Assembly: GCF_014201095.1 (NCBI RefSeq)
Contig: NZ_JACHDN010000001.1
Coordinates: 2,542,001 to 2,606,000 of the forward strand
Origin: Cellulomonas hominis
GTDB lineage: Bacteria > Actinomycetota > Actinomycetes > Actinomycetales > Cellulomonadaceae
Length of the DNA stretch: 64,000 bases
Direction of reading: 5' to 3'
In this document: positions 28,010 through 40,007 of the stretch, piece by piece
Layout: each line of letters starts with the position of its first letter
Position numbering within the stretch: position 1 is the first letter of the stretch
Program-made: the position numbers and the translations under genes
The notes under the pieces: generated by a model
The model's database searches: none
Seen by the model: only the letters and a program-made list of their open reading frames with translations
What the model was told of the DNA's origin: nothing

Positions 28010-28066
28010 CGAGTGGAGGGTTCTGCTGCGACACGCCGGGCGTGTCGCAGCAGAACCCTCCACTCG
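28010..28066. repeat. Perfect 26-bp-arm palindrome between convergent genes
   Basis: Two 26-bp arms (28010-28035 and 28041-28066) are exact reverse complements around the 5-nt loop CCGGG. It is less GC-extreme than its surroundings (contains GGGTTCTGCTGCG). It may be a bidirectional terminator, a REP-like dispersed element, or both, because ppc already has its own hairpin. Confidence 0.85.
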
Positions 28067-28103
28067 GTGCGGGCTGGGGGCGGGTTGGGGCGCCCGGGGT
28101 GGA

Positions 28104-29312
28104 TCAGGCCCAGAGGCGCTTCGTGGCCAGCTCCGCGCCGGCCACCAGGGTCTCGAGCTTCGCCCAGGCGATCTGGTGGTGGATCCGCCCGCCGAGGCCG
28201 CAGTCCGTGGAGGCGACGACGTTCTCCCGCCCGACCAGGCGCGCGAAGCGCTCGATGCGGTCGGCGACCAGCTCCGGGTGCTCCACGACGTTGGTGGCGT
28301 GCCCGACGACGCCGGGCAGGATCAGCCGGCCCTCGGGCAGCGTCGCGTCCTCCCAGACGCGCCACTCGTGCTCGTGCCGCACGTTCGCGGCCTCGAACGA
28401 GTACGCGCCCGCGTTGACCTTGAGCATCGTGCGGACGATGTCGGCCATCGGCAGGTCGGTGGTGTGCGGGCCGTGCCAGGAGCCCCAGCACAGGTGGTAC
28501 CGGATCCGGTCCTCGGGCAGGCCGCGCAGCGCGTGGTTCAGGGCCTCGACGCGGATCTCGGAGAACCGCAGGTAGTCCTCGAGCGCGGGCTCGGGGGTGA
28601 TCTGGTCCCAGTTCTCGGCGAGCGACGGGTCGTCGATCTGCAGCACCAGGCCGGCGTCGATGATCGCGACGTACTCCTCGCGCAGCGCGTCGGCGAGCGC
28701 CCAGACGAACTCCTCGTCCGTCCCGTAGAAGTCGTTGTCCATCCGGGCCGCGCTGCCGGGGGCGATCGACGTGACGAAGCCCTCCTGCGCCCCGGTGGCG
28801 TCCAGCGCCGTCCGGAGGTTCGCGACGTCCTGCGCGACAGCGTCCCCGCCGGTGTACGACAGCGGGGCCACGGCCGTCGGGAACGGCTTCGGGGCGCCGC
28901 CGTGGAACACGCCGGAGGTCGGGTCGGCGTACGCCTCCTCGAACCGGGCGCGGTCGCGGCGGCGGCCGAACCCGGTCACCCGCACGTCGCCGGGGCCGGA
29001 CTGCACGTCCTTGAGGATCCAGCTCGCGCCGTCCCGCAGCTCCAGGCCGCCGAGGCGCTGGAACGAGTACGACCACCAGGCGCCGTAGTCGATCGGGCTG
29101 CTCATCGCCTTGCCGAACTCGCCGTCGCCGGGCACGTCGATGCCCAGGTCGACCTGCCGCCGCACCAGGCCGGTGACCGCGTCGGCGAGCAGCTCGGCGT
29201 ACCCGGCGGCGTCGTCGCCGGCCTCGCGCGCGGCGTTCGCGGCGATCAGCTCGGGCGTGCGCGGCAGGCTGCCGGCGTGGCTGGTGAGGATGTGGTCGGT
29301 GCTGCGGATCAT
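28104..29312 (-). CDS. Cobalamin-independent methionine synthase II family (MetE C-terminal-like) protein
   Basis: A 402-residue TIM-barrel protein resembling the zinc-dependent C-terminal half of MetE and the related epoxyalkane:coenzyme M transferases. Visible features are the N-terminal SHAGSLPRTPEL, DVPGDGEF, the zinc-site-like HLCWGSWHGPH, and STDCGLGGRIHH at the C-terminus. It lacks the N-terminal MetE domain that binds folate polyglutamate, so it probably transfers alkyl groups to another thiol. ATG 29312 follows GGGAG. It is convergent with ppc. The acyl-CoA ligase gene upstream is 54 bp away on the same strand. Confidence 0.85.
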   Translation of the reverse strand: MIRSTDHILTSHAGSLPRTPELIAANAAREAGDDAAGYAELLADAVTGLVRRQVDLGIDVPGDGEFGKAMSSPIDYGAWWSYSFQRLGGLELRDGASWILKDVQSGPGDVRVTGFGRRRDRARFEEAYADPTSGVFHGGAPKPFPTAVAPLSYTGGDAVAQDVANLRTALDATGAQEGFVTSIAPGSAARMDNDFYGTDEEFVWALADALREEYVAIIDAGLVLQIDDPSLAENWDQITPEPALEDYLRFSEIRVEALNHALRGLPEDRIRYHLCWGSWHGPHTTDLPMADIVRTMLKVNAGAYSFEAANVRHEHEWRVWEDATLPEGRLILPGVVGHATNVVEHPELVADRIERFARLVGRENVVASTDCGLGGRIHHQIAWAKLETLVAGAELATKRLWA

Positions 29313-29365
29313 CGGGTCTCCCGGCTCGGCGAGGGGTCGGGCGTCATCGTGCCACCGCGCGCGGG

Positions 29366-31054
29366 TCAGAGGCGGGGGAGGACCAGCTCGCGGACCTGCT
29401 TGCGCAGGACCTTGCCGAGCATCGACCGCGGGGTGTCCTCGATCGCCACGACCCGCTGCGGCACCTTGTACGCCGCCAGGTGCTCCCGGCAGTACGCGCG
29501 CAGCGCCGCCTCGTCCAGCGTGGCCCCGGGCTCGAGCTCGACCGCCGCGACGACCATCTCGCCGCCGCGCTCCAGGGGCTTGCCGATCACCGCGGCGTCG
29601 GCGACGGACGGGTGCCCGCGCAGCACCGCCTCGACCTCCGACGGGGAGACGTTGAACCCACCGGTGATGATGAGCTCCTTGGCGCGGTCGACGATCGTGG
29701 TGAACCCGTCGGGGTCCACGGTGACGATGTCGCCGGTGCGCAGCCAGCCGCCCGGCAGCAGGGTCGCGGCGGTCTCGTCGGGGTTGTTCCAGTAGCCCGC
29801 GAACACCTGCGGGCCGTGCAGCAGCAGCTCGCCCGGCTCGCCCTGCGGGACGTCCCGCGCCGGGTCCTCCGGGTCGACCACGCGCATCCGGGTCGACGGG
29901 AACGGGACGCCGATGGTGCCGGTGCGGCGCGTCGGGTGGAACGGGTTGCCGAGCGCCACGGGGGACGACTCCGTCATGCCGTAGCCCTCGACGAGCAGGC
30001 CGCCGGACATCGACTCCCACAGCTCGACGGTGGCGTCGGGCAGGTTCATCGCCCCGGAGATGCAGAACCGGCAGGACGCCAGCGAGACCCCGCGCTCGCG
30101 GGCCGCCATCGCGGTGCGCTCGTAGATCGGCGGGACGGCGCAGTACACCGTCGCCGGCGACTTCTTCATCGCGTCGAGCACGAGCGCGGTGTCGAACTTG
30201 GGGAACAGCACGATGAGCGCCTGCTTGCGGATGCCGTACGTGAGGTACAGCGTCATGCCGAACGCGTGGAACATCGGCAGGATCGCGTAGAAGATCTCCT
30301 TGCGGTACTCCGCGCCGTGCATCCACGCCTCGCCCTGCAGCGCGTTGGCGTACAGGTTGAGGTGCGTGAGCATCGCGCCCTTGGGGCGGCCGGTGGTGCC
30401 GGAGGTGTACTGGATCGCGGCCAGGTCCGTCACGGCGGGGCGCGGGGTCGCCGGGTCGAGCGGGCCGTGGGACAGCAGGTCCTCCCACGGGATCGTGCCG
30501 GGCGCGGGGGCGGTCAGCGACCGGCGGGTCGCGCGCAGGCTCGGCACGGGCAGCGACAGCGCCGCGCGCTTCACGGCCGGGAACGCGCGCAGCAGGTTCA
30601 CCGACACGACGTGGTCGACGCCGACGTCGGACGGGAACTGCCGGATCTGCTCGACCGCCTTGTCCCAGGCGATGACGACCCGCGCCTGGTGGTCCTCGAA
30701 CTGGTGCCGCAGCTCGCGCGACGTGTACAGCGGGTTGTGCTCGACGACGACGGCGCCCAGCCGGAGGACCGCGTAGAACGCGACGACGTGCTGCGGGCAG
30801 TTCGGCAGCAGCAGCGCCACCCGGTCCCGCGGCTTCACGCCCAGCCGGCGCAGGCCCTCGGCGACCCGCTCCACCTGCGCGCCGAGCTCCGCGTACGTGG
30901 TGCGGCGGCCGAAGAACTCCAGCGCCGGGGCGTCGCCAGCCTCGGCGACGGAGCGCTCGAGCATCGCCACCAGCGACTCGGTGGGGAGCTCGATGTCGGC
31001 GGGCACGCCGGGCTGGTACTGCGCGACCCAGGGACGGTCGTCGGTCGAGGTCAT
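29366..31054 (-). CDS. Long-chain fatty-acid--CoA ligase
   Basis: A 562-residue ANL-superfamily enzyme activating fatty acids through an acyl-adenylate. Motifs are the P-loop YTSGTTGRPKGAMLTH, LPMFHAFG, EGYGMTESSP, the GWLRTGDIVTVDPDGFTTIVDR hinge region and the C-terminal GKVLRKQVREL with catalytic lysine. Length and order are normal. ATG 31054 was chosen because CACAAT (31067-31062) lies 7 bp upstream; an in-frame ATG at 31063 overlaps that box. The gene is transcribed toward the MetE-like gene. A role in beta-oxidation or lipid recycling is likely. Confidence 0.9.
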   Translation of the reverse strand: MTSTDDRPWVAQYQPGVPADIELPTESLVAMLERSVAEAGDAPALEFFGRRTTYAELGAQVERVAEGLRRLGVKPRDRVALLLPNCPQHVVAFYAVLRLGAVVVEHNPLYTSRELRHQFEDHQARVVIAWDKAVEQIRQFPSDVGVDHVVSVNLLRAFPAVKRAALSLPVPSLRATRRSLTAPAPGTIPWEDLLSHGPLDPATPRPAVTDLAAIQYTSGTTGRPKGAMLTHLNLYANALQGEAWMHGAEYRKEIFYAILPMFHAFGMTLYLTYGIRKQALIVLFPKFDTALVLDAMKKSPATVYCAVPPIYERTAMAARERGVSLASCRFCISGAMNLPDATVELWESMSGGLLVEGYGMTESSPVALGNPFHPTRRTGTIGVPFPSTRMRVVDPEDPARDVPQGEPGELLLHGPQVFAGYWNNPDETAATLLPGGWLRTGDIVTVDPDGFTTIVDRAKELIITGGFNVSPSEVEAVLRGHPSVADAAVIGKPLERGGEMVVAAVELEPGATLDEAALRAYCREHLAAYKVPQRVVAIEDTPRSMLGKVLRKQVRELVLPRL

Positions 31055-31126
31055 GCCCGCCATTGTGGCGGTCCCGGGCGGGGCGCGGGGCGGGATCCGG
31101 CCCGGGACCCCCGGGCCGGCGCGTCG

Positions 31127-31804
31127 TCAGCCGAGGCGGGGCGCGCCGAGCGGCACGCGGTGCGCGAGCTCGCGCAGCACGTGCATGAGGATCCGGTTGA
31201 ACGCGACCGGCGCGTGGCTGTTCACGTCGTGCCCGGCGCCGGGGACGACCCATTGCCGGGCGCCCGGGTGCGCGCCCAGGTAGCGGCGCGCGCCGAACCG
31301 CAGCGGGTCGCGGGAGCCGTTCACCAGCCACACCGGCAGCGCGAGCCGGCGCAGGTCGCGCAGCGGCGCGTAGCCGTGCAGGGCCGCGAGCATGTCCGTG
31401 ACGACGTGCCACGTGCCGCCGCCCAGGCCGAGCGCGCCGACGACGCGGTGCGACGCCCGGCGGTACGCCCGCAGCGGCTTGCCCTTGAGGTCCGTGGAGC
31501 AGCCCGCCAGGACGACGCCGGCGAGCCGGTCCTCGTTCTGGCCGGCGTACGCGAGCGACATGTAGCCGCCGAGCGACAGCCCGACCAGCAGCGGCGGGGC
31601 GTCGCAGGCCCGCACGGCCGCGTCGATCGCCGCGAGGCCGCCCTCGAACGTGAACCGCTCGTGCGCGCGGCTGCCGTGCCCGGGCAGGTCGATCGCGATC
31701 GTCGGGTGGCCGCCGTGGGTGAGGGCGCGCACCTGGTCGTCCCAGATGGCGGAGGAGGTGCGGGTGCCGTGCACGAGCACGATCGGGTGCGGGGTGCTGG
31801 TCAT
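31127..31804 (-). CDS. Alpha/beta hydrolase
   Basis: A 225-residue soluble hydrolase with the LVHGTRTSSAIWD oxyanion region, nucleophile elbow GLSLGG, acid in NGSRDPLRF and histidine in PGAGHDVN. It is the small, MhpC-like form without a lid insertion. ATG 31804 is preceded by GGAAGG at 4 bp. Its substrate is unknown. It lies 72 bp upstream of the acyl-CoA ligase gene on the same strand, so a lipid or ester substrate is possible, but the ligase has its own promoter signal. Confidence 0.8.
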   Translation of the reverse strand: MTSTPHPIVLVHGTRTSSAIWDDQVRALTHGGHPTIAIDLPGHGSRAHERFTFEGGLAAIDAAVRACDAPPLLVGLSLGGYMSLAYAGQNEDRLAGVVLAGCSTDLKGKPLRAYRRASHRVVGALGLGGGTWHVVTDMLAALHGYAPLRDLRRLALPVWLVNGSRDPLRFGARRYLGAHPGARQWVVPGAGHDVNSHAPVAFNRILMHVLRELAHRVPLGAPRLG

Positions 31805-31950
31805 GCGCCCTTCCGGGGGAGGGGGCGGGCGGCCGTCGGGGCCGGCGCCGGGGGCCCGCGGCACGTACGCCCGGCCGCGGGACCCGGCAACGGTAACCCC
31901 GCTTGCTGAGCGGCGCCTGGGACCGCGTCAGACCACCCGGGTGACCTCGG

Positions 31951-34884
<2,934 letters not shown>

Positions 34885-34973
34885 GAGGTCGATGGTGTCA
34901 GGCGCCACCCACACCCGTCCCGTGCGTCCCGTCCCTGGCGACGGCGTCGCGGTCGCCGCGGCGCCCGCCGTGC

Positions 34974-35090
34974 TCAGCGGCGCCGACGCCGCCAGCGCCA
35001 CCCCAGGTCCGTCCCGCGCACGGCGGCGCGGACGAGCTCCTGGCGGTACGCCACCTCGGCGTCGAGCGCGGGGCCCCAGATGGTCTCCAT
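34974..35090 (-). CDS. Very small protein (38 aa), WR-rich tail
   Basis: 38 residues beginning METIWGPALDAEVAYRQE and ending in a tryptophan/arginine-rich basic tail (LGWRWRRRRR). The ATG is preceded by GGGAGAG at 5-6 bp, one of the better Shine-Dalgarno sites here. Similar micro-proteins with an (I/L)WGP start and a basic end recur beside genes in many actinobacteria, as I recall them; their function is unknown. It lies 83 bp upstream of the LuxR-family gene. The remaining space 35091-35321 holds no gene. Confidence 0.5.
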   Translation of the reverse strand: METIWGPALDAEVAYRQELVRAAVRGTDLGWRWRRRRR

Positions 35091-35321
35091 GTCGCTCTCC
35101 CTGCATCTCGTGCCGGGCGGTTCCCCGGCACGTTCCACCCTCGCGCTGAGGTGCACCGACGCGGATCGGGCGACCGCCCCGTCGTGGGGCCGCGGGAGGC
35201 CGGGTGGTGGGCTGAGGAGGCGCTGAGGACCCCCTGAGGTGGGCTGAGGTGGGGGCGCGGGGACGTCGTGACGTCGGCACCGGGTGCGCGATGGGCACCT
35301 GCTGCGTGCGAGGCTCGGGGC

Positions 35322-36047
35322 GTGAGCACCGCGACCAGCACCCCGGAGCCCCGCCCGTCCGACGCCGTCACCGGTGCCCGCGACGTCCTCGGGGAGGTGT
35401 TCGACGCCGTGCTGTTCGACATGGACGGCACGCTGATCTCCTCGACCCGGTCCGTGGAGCGGTGCTGGCTGCGCCTGGGCCAGGAGTTCGGGATGCCGAC
35501 CGACCGGCTCGCCCCGTTCGCGTTCCACGGCGTCCCGGCGCGGGACATCATCGACGCGCTGCTGCCCGACGCGGACGCCGCCCGCCGCGCGGCCGCCCTG
35601 GACCGGGTGGTCGAGCTCGAGATCGGGGACACCGAGGGCATCGAGGTGCTGCCCGGGGCGGCCGACGCGCTCGCGGTGCTGGCGCCCGGGGGCCGGTGCG
35701 CGGTCGTCACCTCCTGCGGGACGCGGCTGGCGGCCGCGCGGGCCGGTGCGGTGGCCCTGGCGGTCCCGCGGGTCGTGGTCACCGCCGACGACGTCGAGCG
35801 CGGGAAGCCGGACCCGGAGCCGTACCTGCTGGGCGCGGAGCGGCTGGGGGCGGACGTGCGGCGGTGCCTGGTCGTCGAGGACGCGGCGTCGGGAGTGCGG
35901 TCCGCACGCGCGGCGGGGGCGGCGACGCTGGCGCTGCGCACGACCGACCCCGAGGGCCCGGGCGGGACGCCCGACCTGGTGGTGGCGGACCTGTCCGCCG
36001 TGCGGTTCGTCGTCGGCGAGGACGGCGTCCGGGTCCGCGCGCGCTGA
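35322..36047 (+). CDS. HAD-IA family sugar phosphatase-like hydrolase
   Basis: A 241-residue haloacid dehalogenase-superfamily phosphatase. Motif I DAVLFDMDGTLIS carries the nucleophile and acid aspartates, motif II is AVVTS, motif III KPDPEPYLLGAERL, and motif IV LVVEDAASGVRSARAAGA. The order and cap type resemble GPP1/YfbT-like sugar-phosphate phosphatases. GTG 35322 has GAGGCT 6 bp upstream (weak leaderless box). It is divergent from the small gene at 35090. Substrate unknown. Confidence 0.83.
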   Translation: MSTATSTPEPRPSDAVTGARDVLGEVFDAVLFDMDGTLISSTRSVERCWLRLGQEFGMPTDRLAPFAFHGVPARDIIDALLPDADAARRAAALDRVVELEIGDTEGIEVLPGAADALAVLAPGGRCAVVTSCGTRLAAARAGAVALAVPRVVVTADDVERGKPDPEPYLLGAERLGADVRRCLVVEDAASGVRSARAAGAATLALRTTDPEGPGGTPDLVVADLSAVRFVVGEDGVRVRAR

Positions 36048-36180
36048 GGGGCTCGCGCGATCAGGGTGCGGTTCAGGGTCGCGCCAGGGTCCGTCCCGGA
36101 TGTGCCGGTGCCGGCGACCGGGCACCGTAGGGGGTGTCGCGACCGCGACACCGACGCGAACCCGACAGGAGTGACGAACG

Positions 36181-36558
36181 ATGACCGGCATCTACGAGTC
36201 CATGTGGCGCAACGGCCTGGTCCGGCCGCTGGACGGCCGGGTGATCGGCGGCGTCTGCGCCGGGCTCGCGCGGCGGTTCGGGATGGACGCGTGGCCGATG
36301 CGCTGGCTGTTCATCATCGTGCTGATCGTGCTGCCCGGCAGCCCGCTGCTGATCTACCCCCTGCTGTGGATCTTCATGCCGGGCGAGGACTGGGTGGCCC
36401 GGATGCACGGCCCGAACGCGTACGCGACGGCGTTCCCGGGCGCGCGGCCGGCGACGTGGCGGTACGGCGCCTACCCGGCCCAGCCGGGCCAGCCGGCTCC
36501 CGGCCAGCCGGCCCCGGGGCAGCAGCCGCCCGCCGCAGCCCCGGACGAGGCCCGCTGA
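36181..36558 (+). CDS. PspC domain membrane protein
   Basis: A 125-residue PspC-family protein with LVRPLDGRVIGGVCAGLARRFGMD followed by one or two membrane helices (about 39-64), then a Pro/Gly/Gln-rich cytoplasmic or external tail. PspC proteins sense envelope stress or regulate phage-shock-type responses. ATG 36181 follows AGGAG by 9 bp. A TAGGGG box and an 8-bp inverted repeat (GGTGTCGC-GACC-GCGACACC, 36133-36152) lie in the short leader and may be an operator or hairpin. It nearly abuts the convergent gene downstream. Confidence 0.85.
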   Translation: MTGIYESMWRNGLVRPLDGRVIGGVCAGLARRFGMDAWPMRWLFIIVLIVLPGSPLLIYPLLWIFMPGEDWVARMHGPNAYATAFPGARPATWRYGAYPAQPGQPAPGQPAPGQQPPAAAPDEAR

Positions 36559-36561
36559 GCC

Positions 36562-37287
36562 TCAGCCGAGCAGCACGTTGTACCGCGGCGCCGGGAGGAG
36601 GGACCCGGTCTCGCGGAGCCACCGCGGCGAGGCGTCGACGGGGAAGACGGTGACGGGGCGGGTCCCGCCCGGTCCCACCAGCCCGTAGACGAGCGCGCCG
36701 CCCCCGACGCCCTGCGCACGGTGCACCACCGTGCGCAGGGCGTCGGCCGTCCCCGGGACGGGGTCGTCCCGGACCAGCAGCGCGCCTGCCGGCGGGTCGG
36801 CGAGCAGCGGGACGACGACGTCCGTGACGCGCTCCAGCAGGGTCCGCCCGCCGGGCCGGCGCCACGGCAGCAGGTGCCCCGGCTCCAGGCCGAGCGCGGG
36901 CTCCAGCGCCCCGCCGGTCCACCGGTCGCGTTTGAGCCCGAACGGAGTCGCGGCCGTCGACAGCAGGTAGCCGTAGACGTGCGCCAGCCCGGCGTCGGTG
37001 CCGGGGAACTCCACGGGCAGCCCGGCCCGGCGCTGCAACCACGCCAGCACCGCCCGGTCCAGCACCGGGGTGCCGGTGTGCTCGTCCACGACGGTCGACC
37101 GCGCCCACCGCCCGAAGGTCCCGCGCGCCCGGTCGGCGTCGATCTGGGCGGTGAGCCAGCCGACCGGGCCGTCGGGGCGCAGCACGCCGTCGGGGTCGGC
37201 GGGAGCGTCGAGGGCGGCGGTGTCCAGGGCGTCGAGGGCGCGGGCGTCGGGGAGCACCCCGGAACCGTAGGTGCAGGTCAGGGGCAC
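36562..37287 (-). CDS. Uncharacterised protein
   Basis: 241 residues, no family recognised. It appears soluble, rich in Leu/Pro/Arg with no signal peptide or transmembrane helix. Landmarks are an N-terminal TCTYGSGVLPD, a central VEFPGTDAGLAHVYGYLLST, LKRDRWTGGALEPALGLEPG, and a C-terminus ending PRYNVLLG. Codon composition is that of a real gene. GTG 37287 lacks a clear Shine-Dalgarno, so the true start may be elsewhere. It is divergent from the phn-type operon across the gap with the PHO-box-like repeat, so it might share regulation. Confidence 0.65.
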   Translation of the reverse strand: MPLTCTYGSGVLPDARALDALDTAALDAPADPDGVLRPDGPVGWLTAQIDADRARGTFGRWARSTVVDEHTGTPVLDRAVLAWLQRRAGLPVEFPGTDAGLAHVYGYLLSTAATPFGLKRDRWTGGALEPALGLEPGHLLPWRRPGGRTLLERVTDVVVPLLADPPAGALLVRDDPVPGTADALRTVVHRAQGVGGGALVYGLVGPGGTRPVTVFPVDASPRWLRETGSLLPAPRYNVLLG

Positions 37288-37307
37288 GGATGCGCCCGCC
37301 GCACAGA

Positions 37308-37329
37308 GTTCGCCTGGTGTTCACCGCCC
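37308..37329 (+). promoter_or_regulatory. PHO-box-like tandem 11-nt repeat
   Basis: GTTCGCCTGGT (37308-37318) is directly followed by GTTCACCGCCC (37319-37329). The 11-nt periodicity and GTTCACC core match the PhoP direct-repeat units described in Streptomyces. A TAGCGT -10-like box follows at 37358-37363. It lies upstream of a phosphonate-type transporter operon, which makes phosphate-starvation control plausible. Confidence 0.55.
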
Positions 37330-37362
37330 GGCGGACTTTTCGTCCATGAAGGACTCATAGCG

Positions 37363-37377
37363 TGGACGGTGCGTCCA
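37363..37377. promoter_or_regulatory. 15-bp inverted repeat in phn-type promoter
   Basis: TGGACG-GTG-CGTCCA overlaps the end of the TAGCGT box. It is a natural site for a repressor, possibly the RpiR-family regulator encoded at the end of the operon. Confidence 0.45.
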
Positions 37378-37423
37378 GACTACGCGTCAGCCGGGCCCCG
37401 TGCCCCCGTCCGTGAGGCGATCC

Positions 37424-38197
37424 GTGACCCGATCCGACCTGCTCCTGCTGCTCGACTTCGACGGCACCGTCGCCGTCGGCAGCGGGCCCGTGCACGCCTA
37501 CGCCCGGGCGGCGGCCGGCAGCCTGCCGCCCGTGGCGGCGGCGGCGTTCCGGGACGAGGCGGCGGCCGCGATCGAGGCGGCCGAGGTCCCCACGGCGGGC
37601 ACGGAGGCCCACGCGCTGCCCCTGGACGGGTACGACCTGGTCCGCCTCGTCGCCGAGCGGCACGGGGTCGGCCCGCTGGCCCTGTCCGCCGCGTACCTCG
37701 CGAGCCGGCACGCGCTCGGCACGGCGGACGCTCCCGTCGCCGCCCCGGCCGGCCTCGCCGCGGTCCTCGCCGAGCTGCGCACCGAGGCCACCGTCGTCCT
37801 CGCGACGAACGCCCCGGCCATCCGGCTCAGCCCGACGCTGGCCGGCCTCGGGCTCGGCGGCCTCTTCGACCGCGTCCTCACCGACGTCGGCAAGCCCGGC
37901 GGCCTCGGCGCCGCGCTCGACGCCCTGGGCGCGGCGCCGCACGGCCCCGTGCGGGTGCTGTCCGTCGGGGACGTCTGGGCCAACGACCTGGCGCCCGTCG
38001 CCGCCCGCGGTCACGCGACCGCCCTCGTCTCCCGGCGCCCGCCGCCGGAGGCCCGCCCCACCTGGACCGTCCCGGACCTGCCCGCGCTGTACCCGGCGCT
38101 GCGGTCCTGGGTCCGCTCGGGCGGGCGCACCGACCCCCACCCCGCAGTCCCGTCGACCCCCGTGCGGGTTCCCGCGCGGGCCACGAGTGAAGGATGA
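37424..38197 (+). CDS. HAD family phosphatase, first gene of phn-type operon
   Basis: A 257-residue HAD hydrolase. Motif I is [13 protein letters not shown], motif [10 protein letters not shown], motif III around [11 protein letters not shown], and motif [15 protein letters not shown]. Probably it dephosphorylates the imported compound or its product; a phosphonatase role is possible but the lysine cap signature cannot be confirmed. GTG 37424 was chosen because GAGG lies 6 bp upstream; GTG 37400 is an alternative. The stop lies 2 bp before the phnD start. It shares the PHO-box-like promoter. Confidence 0.75.
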   Translation: MTRSDLLLLLDFDGTVAVGSGPVHAYARAAAGSLPPVAAAAFRDEAAAAIEAAEVPTAGTEAHALPLDGYDLVRLVAERHGVGPLALSAAYLASRHALGTADAPVAAPAGLAAVLAELRTEATVVLATNAPAIRLSPTLAGLGLGGLFDRVLTDVGKPGGLGAALDALGAAPHGPVRVLSVGDVWANDLAPVAARGHATALVSRRPPPEARPTWTVPDLPALYPALRSWVRSGGRTDPHPAVPSTPVRVPARATSEG

Positions 38198-38199
38198 CC

Positions 38200-39177
38200 A
38201 TGACCAAGCACGCCCTGCCCGGCGCCGCCCTGCTGGCCGCCGCCGCGCTCACCCTCGCCGCCTGCTCGTCCGGCGACGCGGAGGCCTCCTCGACCTCCGC
38301 CGAGACCCCCGCCGACCCGACGTCGCTCACCCTCGCCCTGGTGCCGTCGCAGGACCAGTCCGGCTTGGTGGACACGGCCAAGCCGCTGACCGACTTCCTC
38401 ACCGAGGAGCTCGGCATCGAGGTCACCGGCGTGGTGTCGAAGGACTACCAGGCCGCCGTCGAGGCCATGGGCGCCGACCAGGCGCAGATCGGCTTCCTGC
38501 CGTCCCTGCAGCTCTGGCAGGCCTCGGACATGTACGACGCCTCCGTCGTGCTGCAGACCGAGCGCAACGGCAACATCTCCTACCCCGCGCAGTTCATGAC
38601 GAACAACCCGGACAAGTACTGCGACGACACTCCGGTCGAGCGCGACGGCATGCTGTTCTGCAACGGCGCCGACGCCCTGCAGGGGCCCGCCGGCCTGGAC
38701 AGCATCACGAAGGTCGAGGGCGCCAAGGTCTCGGTGCTCGGCCCCGCGTCGCCGGCCGGGTACATCTACCCGGTCCTGGCCCTGCAGGAGGCCGGCCTCG
38801 ACACCGACGCCGACATCGAGCAGGTCCCCGTCACCGCGAACGACGCCTCCGTGCTCGCCGTGTACAACGGCGACGCCGAGGTCGGGTTCTCGTTCTGGGA
38901 CGCCCGCACGATCGTCGTCAAGGACACCCCGGACGTCGGCCAGAAGGTCGTCGTGTTCGCCCTGACCGAGGAGATCCCGAACGACGGCGTGGCGCTGGCG
39001 GCGAGCCTGTCGCCGGAGCTGCAGGAGCGGATCACCACGGCGCTCGCGGACTACTCGGAGACCCCCGAGGGCTCGCAGGTGCTGACCGACATCTACTCCA
39101 TCTCGAAGCTGGCGCCGGCCGACCCGTCCTCGCTGGACGTCGTCGCCCGGGCGGCCGAGAAGCTCGGCCTGCAGTGA
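38200..39177 (+). CDS. phnD: Phosphate/phosphite/phosphonate ABC transporter substrate-binding lipoprotein (PhnD-like)
   Basis: A 325-residue periplasmic-type binding protein anchored through lipobox LAAC, lipidated C22. The PhnD family is shown by [44 protein letters not shown] and [11 protein letters not shown]. It binds a phosphorus oxyanion compound; phosphonate, phosphite or a phosphate ester cannot be separated by eye. ATG 38200 has GAAGG at 6 bp; ATG 38194 in the same frame would overlap the HAD gene. Its TGA overlaps the next GTG. Confidence 0.9.
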   Translation: MTKHALPGAALLAAAALTLAACSSGDAEASSTSAETPADPTSLTLALVPSQDQSGLVDTAKPLTDFLTEELGIEVTGVVSKDYQAAVEAMGADQAQIGFLPSLQLWQASDMYDASVVLQTERNGNISYPAQFMTNNPDKYCDDTPVERDGMLFCNGADALQGPAGLDSITKVEGAKVSVLGPASPAGYIYPVLALQEAGLDTDADIEQVPVTANDASVLAVYNGDAEVGFSFWDARTIVVKDTPDVGQKVVVFALTEEIPNDGVALAASLSPELQERITTALADYSETPEGSQVLTDIYSISKLAPADPSSLDVVARAAEKLGLQ

Positions 39178-40007
39178 GCGGACCCGCGTCGCGGGTCGCG
39201 GAGGCGGGTGCCGGGACCGATGTCCCGGCGCCCGCGCCGTGGCCCGTCCGCCTGCGCGACGTGGTCGTGCGCTACCCGAACGGCGTCGTGGCGCTGGACG
39301 GGGTGTCGCTCGACGTCGCGGCGGGGGAGATGGTCGCGGTGGTCGGCCTGTCCGGCTCCGGCAAGAGCAGCCTCATCCGCACGCTGAACGGGCTGGTGCC
39401 GGTGACCTCCGGCACGGTCGAGGTCGGCGGGCACGACGTCGCGGCGGCCCGCGGCCGGTCGCTGCGCGCCCTGCGGGGCGAGGTCGGGATGATCTTCCAG
39501 GGCTTCAACCTGGCCGGGCGAGCGACCGTGCTGCAGAACGTCCTGGTCGGCCGGGTCGCGCACGCGCCGACCTGGCGCACCCTGCTCGGCGCGCACACGG
39601 CCGCGGACAAGGCGGTCGCGTGCGAGGCGCTCGACCGCGTCGGCATGCTCGACCGGGCCTGGCACCGCGCCGCGCACCTGTCCGGCGGGCAGCAGCAGCG
39701 CGTCGCGATCGCGCGGGCGCTCGCCCAGCAGCCGCGCGCCGTGCTGGCCGACGAGCCGGTCGCGAGCCTCGACCCGCCGACGGCGCACGGCGTGATGGCC
39801 GACCTGCGGCGGATCAACCGGGAGCTCGGCATCACCGTCGTGGTGAACCTGCACCTGCTCGACCTCGCGCGCGAGTACGGCACCCGGCTCATCGGGCTGC
39901 GGGCCGGGACGGTCGTCTACGACGGCCCGGCGGCCGGCGCGAGCGACGCGGTGTTCGAGGACATCTACGGCCGGTCGATCCGCCCCGACGACGTGCTCGG
40001 CGCATGA
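39174..40007 (+). CDS. phnC: Phosphonate-type ABC transporter ATPase
   Basis: 277 residues with Walker [12 protein letters not shown]-loop IFQGFNL, signature [15 protein letters not shown], Walker [13 protein letters not shown] and H-loop NLHLLDLA, in PhnC-family order. It starts with an about 20-residue Pro/Ala linker. GTG 39174 overlaps the phnD stop (GTGA) and its stop overlaps the next ATG (ATGA), so the set should be made in fixed ratio. It energises import through the two PhnE-type permeases. Confidence 0.93.
   Translation: MSGPASRVAEAGAGTDVPAPAPWPVRLRDVVVRYPNGVVALDGVSLDVAAGEMVAVVGLSGSGKSSLIRTLNGLVPVTSGTVEVGGHDVAAARGRSLRALRGEVGMIFQGFNLAGRATVLQNVLVGRVAHAPTWRTLLGAHTAADKAVACEALDRVGMLDRAWHRAAHLSGGQQQRVAIARALAQQPRAVLADEPVASLDPPTAHGVMADLRRINRELGITVVVNLHLLDLAREYGTRLIGLRAGTVVYDGPAAGASDAVFEDIYGRSIRPDDVLGA

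Noticed and set aside
36133..36152. Inverted repeat before the PspC gene as a riboswitch
   Set aside because: Only an 8-bp simple hairpin; too small for a riboswitch, so just noted as a possible operator.
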